Source of the DNA: Burkholderia latens
GTDB taxonomy: Bacteria > Pseudomonadota > Gammaproteobacteria > Burkholderiales > Burkholderiaceae
NCBI RefSeq assembly: GCF_902499045.1
Contig: NZ_CABVPL010000014.1
Location: forward strand, 62,001-126,000
Reading direction: 5' to 3'
Length of the DNA: 64,000 nt
In this document: one piece after another, positions 1-6,517 of the stretch
How the letters are laid out: each line of letters opens with the position of its first letter
How positions within the stretch are numbered: the first letter of the stretch is position 1
Program-made: the position numbers and the translations under genes
Notes under the pieces: model-generated
What the model saw: the letters and a program-made list of their open reading frames with translations, nothing else
Told to the model about the DNA's origin: nothing
Database searches by the model: none

Positions 1-111
1 CGCCAGGCGGACGAAGTCGCGGCCGTCTATGCGCGCTACGTCGACATCTCGGTCTGGCGCGAACACGAAGGTTGGGTGTGCCTCGCCGGAACCCGGCGCG
101 AAAGCCATTAG
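1..111 (+). CDS. prmA: Ribosomal protein L11 methyltransferase, 3' end only
   Basis: Only the last 36 codons are inside the window, ending in TAG. The visible residues include [12 protein letters not shown] and [10 protein letters not shown], which match the C-terminal end of PrmA, the SAM-dependent enzyme that methylates ribosomal protein L11. In Burkholderia prmA lies directly upstream of a DUF3426 zinc-ribbon gene and tpx, as here. The catalytic domain lies outside the window, so the call rests on this tail and on synteny. Confidence 0.75.
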   Translation, partial: RQADEVAAVYARYVDISVWREHEGWVCLAGTRRESH

Positions 112-156
112 AATAGCGCTGTCCTTCACTCTGGCCAGCAGGCCGCCCGGCTCGAC

Positions 157-1530
157 ATGCTTCTTGCGACGCGCTGCCCTCATTGCGAAACCGTCTTCCG
201 GCTGCAGCAGGAGCAGCTGTCGCTGCATGACGGGCTCGTGCGCTGCGGACACTGCCAGCAGGTCTTCAACGCATCGCAATCGCTCGTGCCCGAACCGGCG
301 CGGCAGCCCGAGCCGGCGCTGACCGGCACGGCAGCCGCCGAGCCGCCGCACGACGCCGCGCCGCCGCGACTCTTCACCACCGACGCGCCGGCCGAGCCGG
401 CGCCCGGCACGGACTACAAGCCCGACGGCTGGGACATGTGGGCGCCGTGGCTCGACGCCGGCGTCGATCCGTCCCTGCAGCACACCGTGCAGACGTTGCG
501 CACCGAGCCGCTGATACCGGTCGCGCTGCCGTCGACGGACGGCGGCGTCGTTCACCTGTCCGGCACGCCCGCGCCGATCGCGTCCGGCCCGGCGGAACTG
601 CATGCCGACACTGCGCGATCAGCCGAACCGGATGCCGCGGAGCACGACATCGACGAACCGCTCACGCCGCCGGCCGAAGCCGACCCGCGCGAACCGCGCT
701 TCGTCGCGCCCCCGCCGTCTGCTGAACGAACCGCGGCGGAACCCGCCGAACCGGTTGGCAATGCGCGGTTCGCCGTGCCCGACGACGACCACGCGCCGCG
801 CGAACCGCGCTTCGCATTCCGGCCGGTGCAAGCCGAGCCCGAAGCCGAAGCCAAAGCTCAACCCGAAGCCGCACCCGACCCGCACGCCGGCGAACGCGCC
901 ACCACACCGGCTGCGGCCGCCAGCCAACCGGACGCGCGACCCGCCATCCCGCCGGCCGTCCAACCGGCGGCCCCCTTCCCTGCCGCACTGACCGACGACG
1001 ACCGCCCGCCCTTCGCCGTCACGCGTGAGACGCGCGCGCCGCAGCGACGCGGGATGCTGGGCGGCTTTTTCGGCGGGCTGGTCGCCGCGGCGCTCGCGGT
1101 GCTGCTGGTCGCGCAGCTCGCGTGGTGGCAGCGCGAACCCGTGATGATCTACTGGCCCGCCGCGCAGAGCTGGTTCCGGCAGGCGTGCGCGCCGCTCGGC
1201 TGCAACGTGACGCCGCCGCGCGCGATCGATGGCCTGCGGCTCGACGCGACCGACCTGCGCCAGGTCGACGGCCCGCGCGTGCTGGAGCTGAAGGTGCCGC
1301 TGACGAACCGGTACCGCGTCGCGCTCGCGTATCCGTCGCTCGAGCTGACGCTGCTCGACGACACGAATCACGTGACCGTGCGCCGCGTGCTCGCGCCGCG
1401 CGACTACGTGCGCCCGGGCACGCCGATCGACGCCGGGCTGCCGCCCGGCACGACGCAGACGATGGTCGTGCGTCTCGACACGAACGGCGCGCCTGCGTCG
1501 AATTTCCGCGTCCAGATCTTCTATCCGTGA
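157..1530 (+). CDS. Zinc-ribbon and DUF3426 domain membrane protein
   Basis: A 457-residue protein. The N-terminus is an MJ0042-type zinc ribbon with two CxxC knuckles (Cys7/Cys10 and Cys30/Cys33). Residues about 45-295 form a long Pro/Ala/Glu-rich linker, probably disordered, containing repeated EPRF motifs. A single membrane helix follows at about 299-321 (GGFFGGLVAAALAVLLVAQL), then a C-terminal DUF3426 domain with the short motif CAPLGCNV. The predicted topology is a cytoplasmic zinc ribbon and a periplasmic DUF3426 domain. The gene starts 45 bp after prmA and may share its transcript. Function is unknown for the family; the domain architecture is the well-supported part. Confidence 0.85.
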   Translation: MLLATRCPHCETVFRLQQEQLSLHDGLVRCGHCQQVFNASQSLVPEPARQPEPALTGTAAAEPPHDAAPPRLFTTDAPAEPAPGTDYKPDGWDMWAPWLDAGVDPSLQHTVQTLRTEPLIPVALPSTDGGVVHLSGTPAPIASGPAELHADTARSAEPDAAEHDIDEPLTPPAEADPREPRFVAPPPSAERTAAEPAEPVGNARFAVPDDDHAPREPRFAFRPVQAEPEAEAKAQPEAAPDPHAGERATTPAAAASQPDARPAIPPAVQPAAPFPAALTDDDRPPFAVTRETRAPQRRGMLGGFFGGLVAAALAVLLVAQLAWWQREPVMIYWPAAQSWFRQACAPLGCNVTPPRAIDGLRLDATDLRQVDGPRVLELKVPLTNRYRVALAYPSLELTLLDDTNHVTVRRVLAPRDYVRPGTPIDAGLPPGTTQTMVVRLDTNGAPASNFRVQIFYP

Positions 1531-1602
1531 CGCCCCGCGGCGCGCGCGTGCGCGCCGTCTCAACCCGCGCGCCGCAGCGGCGCGCTATTTCGGAGCACGA
1601 AC

Positions 1603-2106
1603 ATGAGCAAAGTTACGCTGGGTGGCAACCCGATCGATCTCGCCGGCACGTTCCCGGCCGTCGGCTCGCAAGCGCCCGACTTCAAGCTGGTCGGCAAGGA
1701 TCTCGCCGATCTGACGCTCGCCAGCTTCGCCGGCAAGCGCAAGGTGCTGAACATCGTCCCGAGCCTCGACACGCCGACCTGCGCGACGTCGACCCGCAAG
1801 TTCAACGAAGCCGCGTCGTCGCTCGACAACACCGTCGTGATCGTCGTGTCCGCCGACCTGCCGTTCGCCGCCACGCGCTTCTGCACGACCGAAGGCCTCG
1901 CGAACGTCGTGACGGCCTCGACGTTCCGCGGCGGCCGCGCGTTCGCGAACGCGTACGGCGTCGACGTGACGAGCGGCCCGCTGAACGGCCTGACGGCCCG
2001 CGCGGTCGTCGTGCTCGACGCGCAGGACAAGGTGATCCATGCGCAACTCGTCAGCGAGATCAAGGACGAGCCGAACTACGACGCCGCGCTCGCCGCACTG
2101 AAGTAA
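1603..2106 (+). CDS. tpx: Thiol peroxidase (Tpx, atypical 2-Cys peroxiredoxin)
   Basis: A 167-residue protein, the usual Tpx length. It reduces hydrogen peroxide and alkyl hydroperoxides using thioredoxin as reductant. The peroxidatic cysteine is Cys60 in PSLDTPTC and the resolving cysteine is Cys94 in RFCTTEG, matching Cys61/Cys95 of the E. coli enzyme. The family motif [12 protein letters not shown] is present. A GGAG Shine-Dalgarno precedes the ATG. The next gene follows after 93 bp, so it may or may not be cotranscribed. Confidence 0.95.
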   Translation: MSKVTLGGNPIDLAGTFPAVGSQAPDFKLVGKDLADLTLASFAGKRKVLNIVPSLDTPTCATSTRKFNEAASSLDNTVVIVVSADLPFAATRFCTTEGLANVVTASTFRGGRAFANAYGVDVTSGPLNGLTARAVVVLDAQDKVIHAQLVSEIKDEPNYDAALAALK

Positions 2107-2199
2107 CCCGCTGCCGCCCAGCCGTGCCGCGCGGGGCCCGACGGGCCCGCGCGCCGGCCGGGCGGCCGCTTCCCTTCGCTCTCTACAGGAACGCACGCC

Positions 2200-3138
2200 T
2201 TGACTACGCTGATTTGCGGCTCGCTCGCCTACGACAACATCATGACCTTCGAAGGCCGGTTTCGCGAGCACATCCTGCCCGACCAGGTTCACCTTCTGAA
2301 CGTGAGCTTCCTCGTGCCGACGATGCGTCGCGAATTCGGCGGTTGCGCGGGGAACATCGCTTACGCGCTGCACATGCTCGGCGGCGACGCGCGCATCATG
2401 GCGACGGTCGGTGCGATCGATGCCGACCGCTATCTCGAGCGTCTCGACAGCCTCGGCATTTCGAAGGCCAGCGTGCGCGTGGTGCCCGACGCGCACACTG
2501 CGCAGGCGATGATCACGACCGATCTCGAGAACAACCAGATCACCGCATTCCACCCTGGCGCGATGATGCAGTCCCACCTGAACCGCGCGGACGAAGTGCC
2601 GGGCGTGAAGCTCGGCATCGTCGCGCCGGACGGCTTCGACGGGATGGTCCAGCACGCCGAGCAATTCGCGAAGGCCGGGATCCCGTTCATCTTCGATCCG
2701 GGCCAGGGCCTGCCGCTGTTCGACGGCGCGACGCTGCGCCGCATCATTGAACTCGCGACCTTCGTCGCGGTCAACGACTACGAGGGCAAGCTCGTCAGCG
2801 ACAAGACGGGCTGGTCCGAGAACGAAATCGCCAGCCGGGTTCAGGCGTTGATCATCACGCGCGGCGAGCACGGCGCTACCATTCTTCACAAAAACGGCGA
2901 AGAACAGATTCCGGTCGTGCAAGCAGAGCGCGTCGTCGACCCGACCGGTTGCGGCGACGCGTTCCGGGGCGGCCTGCTGTACGGCATCGAGAACGGCCTC
3001 GACTGGGCAACCACGGGCCGCCTCGCGAGCCTGATGGGCTCGATCAAGATTGCCCACCAGGGGCCTCAAACTTACGCATTGACGCGCGCCGATATCGACG
3101 CGCGCTTCGAGGCTGCCTTCGGGTACAGTCTCAAATGA
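2200..3138 (+). CDS. PfkB-family carbohydrate/nucleoside kinase
   Basis: A 312-residue ribokinase/PfkB-fold kinase. The N-terminal GG-type motif (FGGCAGNIAYALHMLG) and the C-terminal signature DPTGCGDAFRGG, which holds the anion hole and catalytic Asp, are both intact. Substrate cannot be read from sequence; related Burkholderia proteins are annotated adenosine kinase-like or generic sugar kinase. I chose the TTG start because it gives the conserved LICGSLAYDN beginning and has ACAGGA nine bases upstream; the next ATG would cut into the first beta strand. The lipoprotein gene follows after 19 bp. Confidence 0.85.
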   Translation: MTTLICGSLAYDNIMTFEGRFREHILPDQVHLLNVSFLVPTMRREFGGCAGNIAYALHMLGGDARIMATVGAIDADRYLERLDSLGISKASVRVVPDAHTAQAMITTDLENNQITAFHPGAMMQSHLNRADEVPGVKLGIVAPDGFDGMVQHAEQFAKAGIPFIFDPGQGLPLFDGATLRRIIELATFVAVNDYEGKLVSDKTGWSENEIASRVQALIITRGEHGATILHKNGEEQIPVVQAERVVDPTGCGDAFRGGLLYGIENGLDWATTGRLASLMGSIKIAHQGPQTYALTRADIDARFEAAFGYSLK

Positions 3139-3157
3139 ATATTGTGGGAGAGCAAAG

Positions 3158-3631
3158 ATGTTGACCAAAAAAACCCTCACGCTCGCGGCCATGCTGACGG
3201 CCACGCTCACGCTCGCCGGCTGCTTCACCGCGCCGGGCTCGGCGGATGTCTATAGCGTCGGCCAGGCGCAGCGCGAACAGACGGTACGCATGGGCACGGT
3301 CGAAAGCGTCCGCGCGGTGCGCATCCAGTCCGACGGCGGCGGCAGCGCGATCGGCACGCTCGGCGGCGGCGCGCTCGGCGCGGTTGCGGGCAGCGCGATC
3401 GGCGGCGGCAAGGGGTCGATCCTGACGGCCATCGCGGGCGGCCTCGTCGGCGCGGTCGCGGGCAACGCGGTCGGCGAAAACCTCAGCACGGCGAACGGCG
3501 TCGAAATCACCGTGCGCCTCGACAACGGCGACTTGCGCTCGATCACGCAGGCGGCGAGCGGCGAGATGTTCCGCGCCGGCGAGCGGGTGCGACTGCTGTC
3601 GAGCGGCGGCGTCACGCGCGTCACGCACTAA
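3158..3631 (+). CDS. Glycine-zipper 2TM outer-membrane lipoprotein (SlyB/Pcp-like)
   Basis: A 157-residue lipoprotein. A signal peptide ends in the lipobox LAGC, with Cys22 as the lipidated residue. The middle (about 65-110) is a glycine-zipper 2TM domain with alternating Gly/Ala patterns (GTLGGGALGAVAGSAIGGG, then AGGLVGAVAGNAVGE). The C-terminal part resembles SlyB/PagC-like proteins (VRLDNGDLRSITQ). A GGGAG ribosome-binding site precedes the ATG. It closes the rightward run and is followed by a strong intrinsic terminator. Probably an envelope-stability protein; the exact role is unknown. Confidence 0.85.
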   Translation: MLTKKTLTLAAMLTATLTLAGCFTAPGSADVYSVGQAQREQTVRMGTVESVRAVRIQSDGGGSAIGTLGGGALGAVAGSAIGGGKGSILTAIAGGLVGAVAGNAVGENLSTANGVEITVRLDNGDLRSITQAASGEMFRAGERVRLLSSGGVTRVTH

Positions 3632-3667
3632 CGAGCATCCTCAGCACGCGGCGCAAGCCGCGGTCGA

Positions 3668-3700
3668 ACGCATGTGCGCAACTGCACATGCGTTTTTTTT
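3668..3700 (+). terminator. Intrinsic terminator of the lipoprotein gene
   Basis: A perfect 10-bp stem, ACGCATGTGC pairing with GCACATGCGT, with a 6-nt loop, followed directly by eight T residues. It lies 37 bp downstream of the lipoprotein stop codon on the same strand. Confidence 0.9.
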
Positions 3701-3745
3701 CGTCCGCGCTCGGCCACCGGAGTCGCGCAACAACGGATACGGACG

Positions 3746-3780
3746 AAAAAAATCCCGCCACCTGAGCCAGATGGCGGGAT
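3746..3780 (-). terminator. Intrinsic terminator of the H1-like gene
   Basis: A perfect 9-bp stem (ATCCCGCCA / TGGCGGGAT) with an 11-nt loop. On the minus strand it is followed by a run of seven U residues, so it terminates leftward transcription from the histone-like gene. Two further dyads lie between it and the gene: TTGAGTAGCGCTACTCAA at 3784-3801 and CGGACAC/GTGTCCG at 3806-3826. Confidence 0.85.
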
Positions 3781-3847
3781 CGATTGAGTAGCGCTACTCA
3801 ACCCGCGGACACCACGCGAGTGTCCGGGTGGTACGGGTCAGCCGCGA

Positions 3848-4504
3848 TTACGGACGGCTGCCGGTCGGGAACGGCCATGCTGCTGCCGGATTGAGCGCGG
3901 TCTTCACGCCCGATGCCGGCGCAACCGATGCGGTCGACGCGGTGGTTGCCGGTGCAGCCTTCTTCACGACGGCCTTCTTCGGAGCAGCAGCCTTCTTCGC
4001 CGGTGCGGCAGCCTTCGGTGCAGCAGCAGCCTTCTTCGCAGGGGCGGCCTTCTTCGCCGGTGCTGCCTTCTTCGCGGCGGCCTTCTTGGCAGGCGCGGCC
4101 TTTTTCGCAGCAGCCTTCTTCGCCGGCGCGGCCTTCTTCGCCGCAGCCTTCTTCGCCGGTGCGGCCTTCTTCGCTGCAGCCTTCTTCGCCGGTGCGGCCT
4201 TCTTCGCCGCAACCTTCTTCGTCGCGACCTTCTTGGCTGCAACCTTCTTCGCCGCGGCCTTCTTCGCCGGCGCTGCCTTCTTCGCGGCAACCTTCTTCGT
4301 TGCGACCTTCTTTGCCGCGACCTTCTTCGCAGCAGCCTTCTTCGCCGGTGCTGCCTTCTTCGCGGCAACCTTCTTCACCGCGACCTTCTTCGCAGCAACC
4401 TTCTTCACTGCTGCGGCCTTCTTCGCCGGAGCAGCAGCCTTCTTCGCAACGGTCTTCTTGGCAGCGACCTTCTTAGCAGCCGGTTTTTTCTTGGCAGTAG
4501 CCAT
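3848..4504 (-). CDS. Histone H1-like, Lys/Ala-rich DNA-binding protein
   Basis: A 218-residue protein made almost entirely of Lys, Ala, Pro and Val, resembling bacterial H1-like proteins (HctB/AlgP/BpH1 type) that bind DNA non-specifically. Two nested tandem repeats are visible: a 26-residue unit (residues 51-76 and 77-102) and an 11-residue unit KKAAPAKKAAA repeated four times at 101-144 with a degenerate fifth. The C-terminal 35 residues lack Lys repeats and end in PFPTGSRP. AAGGAG lies just upstream of the ATG. The gene stands alone between nrdB and a terminator. Repeat copy number is likely to vary between strains. Confidence 0.9.
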   Translation of the reverse strand: MATAKKKPAAKKVAAKKTVAKKAAAPAKKAAAVKKVAAKKVAVKKVAAKKAAPAKKAAAKKVAAKKVATKKVAAKKAAPAKKAAAKKVAAKKVATKKVAAKKAAPAKKAAAKKAAPAKKAAAKKAAPAKKAAAKKAAPAKKAAAKKAAPAKKAAPAKKAAAAPKAAAPAKKAAAPKKAVVKKAAPATTASTASVAPASGVKTALNPAAAWPFPTGSRP

Positions 4505-4941
4505 GTTGTTCTCCTTCAGGTTCAGATGAGAGTCAGTTCAAACTACACCCTTCGTCAAAACCCGCTTCCCGCGGACGCTGTTCAGCACGTGCGCTTCGAA
4601 GCGGGCTATTCATCGGCGTACGCGGATACCACGCGCTTACGCTAATGAATACGGTATGGCGCGCGTGACCCCATGGCCTCGCGCGCCAAATCAAGTCGGT
4701 AGCCGGCGCGCGTCGCGCCGCTACCCCTAATCGCTTGATCAAGCGGACCGCCACACGGCTGCCCGCTTTTTCCGGAGGGAAGTTTGCCCATCCCACTGAA
4801 GGGTTCGCAAAGTGCCGATCATGTCGTTGGGCCGTTAAGGCACCGGGCATGCTTTGCATCAGGCGTTCTTGCTCCTAAACCTTGGGCCGGGGCCGAGAGG
4901 CCGCCGGCTGCTCCATCATGTGACGGGCTCGCTGCTGCGGG
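4505..4941. other. Intergenic region between nrdB and the H1-like gene, rich in dyads
   Basis: No convincing gene in 437 bp. Three consecutive dyads lie at 4658-4745: an 8-bp stem (GGCGCGCG/CGCGCGCC), a 12-bp stem with one bulge (4698-4725) and a perfect 14-bp palindrome CGCTTGATCAAGCG (4732-4745). A further 8-bp inverted repeat CCCGCTTC/GAAGCGGG spans 4561-4605. None is followed by a U-run on the minus strand, so none is a standard terminator for nrdB. The region must contain the promoter and leader of the H1-like gene, but I could not identify a clear -35/-10 pair. Confidence 0.6.
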
Positions 4942-6153
4942 TTATTCCCAGGACAGCGCGCCGCCCGTCTGATACTCGATCACTCGCGTCTCGAAGAAGT
5001 TGCGTTCCTTCTTCAGGTCGATCATCTCGCTCATCCAGGGGAACGGGTTTTCCTCGTTCGGGAACAGCGGATCGAGGCCGATCTGCTGGCAACGGCGGTT
5101 GCTGATGAAGCGCAGATAACTCTTGAACATCGACGCGTTCAAACCCAGCACGCCGCGCGGCATCGTGTCTTCGGCGTAGCGGTATTCGAGTTCGACAGCC
5201 TGCTTGAACAGCTCGCGGATCTCCGCGCGGAATTCCGCGGTCCAGAGATGCGGGTTCTCGAGCTTGATCTGGTTGATCAGGTCGATGCCGAAATTGCAGT
5301 GCATCGACTCGTCGCGCAGGATGTACTGATATTGCTCTGCAGCACCCGTCATCTTGTTCTGGCGGCCGAGCGCGAGGATCTGCGTGAAGCCGACATAGAA
5401 GAACAGCCCTTCCATGATGCAGGCGAACACGATCAGCGACTTCAGCAGCTTCTGATCCGCTTCGAGCGTGCCGGTCTTGAAGGCCGGGTCCGTCAGCGTA
5501 TGGATGAACGGGATCAGGAATTCGTCCTTCGCACGGATCGACGGCACCTCGTGGTACGCGTTGAAGATCTCCCCTTCGTCGAGGCCGAGCGATTCGACAA
5601 TGTATTGATACGCGTGCGTGTGGATCGCCTCTTCGAACGCCTGGCGCAGCAGGAACTGCCGGCACTCGGGCGCCGTGATGTGGCGGTACGTACCGAGCAC
5701 GATGTTGTTCGCCGCGAGCGAGTCGGCCGTCACGAAGAAGCCGAGATTGCGCTTGACGATACGGCGCTCATCCTCGGTCAGACCGTTCGGGTCCTTCCAC
5801 AGAGCGATGTCGCGGGACATGTTGATTTCCTGCGGCATCCAGTGGTTCGCGCAACCGGCCAGATACTTTTCCCACGCCCACTTGTACTTGAACGGCACCA
5901 GCTGATTGACGTCAGTCTGGCCGTTGATGATGCGCTTGTCCGCAACGTTGACCCGCGCTTCCGAACCGCCGGCGGGAACAGCCGATGCTTGCGGCGGCAC
6001 CGCGAGATCGCCTTCGAAGATGTCACGGACCTGATGGGCGGCAGGCGTTGCAGCCTGCATTCCGACGGCCATCCCTGCGGAGGTGCGCATCGCGTTTTGC
6101 TGCGCTCCGCTCGCGGGGGTTACGGCAGTCTTCTCGTCATCCCAGTTGAGCAT
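4942..6153 (-). CDS. nrdB: Ribonucleoside-diphosphate reductase, beta subunit (class Ia)
   Basis: A 403-residue R2 subunit that houses the diiron-tyrosyl radical cofactor for ribonucleotide reduction. Ligands by motif are Asp144, Glu175 and His178 (EEAIH), Glu249 (IMEGLFF), and Glu282/His285 (RDESMH); the radical Tyr is Tyr182. Spacing of Asp144, Glu175 and Tyr182 equals that of E. coli Asp84, Glu115 and Tyr122. The C-terminal peptide GGALSWE would dock to NrdA. The N-terminus carries about 60 extra Ala-rich residues relative to E. coli. The gene lies 364 bp downstream of nrdA, an unusually long gap for this pair. A GGTGAG site precedes the ATG. Confidence 0.97.
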   Translation of the reverse strand: MLNWDDEKTAVTPASGAQQNAMRTSAGMAVGMQAATPAAHQVRDIFEGDLAVPPQASAVPAGGSEARVNVADKRIINGQTDVNQLVPFKYKWAWEKYLAGCANHWMPQEINMSRDIALWKDPNGLTEDERRIVKRNLGFFVTADSLAANNIVLGTYRHITAPECRQFLLRQAFEEAIHTHAYQYIVESLGLDEGEIFNAYHEVPSIRAKDEFLIPFIHTLTDPAFKTGTLEADQKLLKSLIVFACIMEGLFFYVGFTQILALGRQNKMTGAAEQYQYILRDESMHCNFGIDLINQIKLENPHLWTAEFRAEIRELFKQAVELEYRYAEDTMPRGVLGLNASMFKSYLRFISNRRCQQIGLDPLFPNEENPFPWMSEMIDLKKERNFFETRVIEYQTGGALSWE

Positions 6154-6517
6154 AAATTCTCACCATCAATTTAGAACGGTTTGTACCATCTTTTCCTGAG
6201 CGATAAAAGGGTTCGCTCACGAAAAATCCTTTTTTCGATTCGCGTTGCGACCTCGATACAACACTTTGAGCAACGCATCGTCGTTCATGCAGAGCGCGAC
6301 GTGTGTCGCGCATGTATCGCGAGGTGCGCTCGACGCATCGAACGCTGATCGAAACGCGACGTCGTCGGGGATGTTTCGATCGCTTTGTCACTGCTTGCAA
6401 CGCAGGTGTCGCGCTACAGATTCCTTATCATTTTTTTAGTTGAGAGCGGCGCACACTTCAACCTCGATCGGTTGTCGTGCGCGCCGCCCGAACCTTCTTC
6501 AGGTCATGCGCGCTGCG
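6154..6517. other. nrdA-nrdB intercistronic region
   Basis: A 364-bp gap with no supported gene. It contains a long imperfect stem-loop at 6446-6487 and smaller inverted repeats: GCGTTGC/GCAACGC at 6242-6276 and GCGCGAC/GTCGCGC at 6294-6311. A weak sigma70-like promoter reading leftward toward nrdB is possible, TTGAAG - 17 bp - TAAAAA (6461 down to 6433), overlapping the stem-loop. I saw no NrdR-box match here. nrdB may therefore be read through from nrdA, transcribed from its own weak promoter, or both. Confidence 0.5.
6446..6487 (-). other. Long imperfect stem-loop downstream of nrdA
   Basis: A 42-nt dyad that begins 31 bp after the nrdA stop codon. The outer stem is GCGGCGC/GCGCCGC (7 bp); then come 3 bp and 5 bp helices (CAACC/GGTTG) separated by small mismatches, closing a 6-nt loop. 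On the minus strand it is followed by A residues rather than U, so it does not look like an intrinsic terminator. It could stabilise the nrdA mRNA end or act as a processing site. Confidence 0.6.

Noticed and set aside
3828-4529. A 233-codon Phe/Ala-rich open frame opposite the H1-like gene.
   Set aside because: It is the antisense shadow of the AAKK repeats, with no plausible start or protein features.
4561-4605. CCCGCTTC/GAAGCGGG inverted repeat as an nrdB terminator.
   Set aside because: The loop is 29 nt and only four U residues follow, and the site lies over 330 bp beyond nrdB; unlikely to be a working intrinsic terminator.
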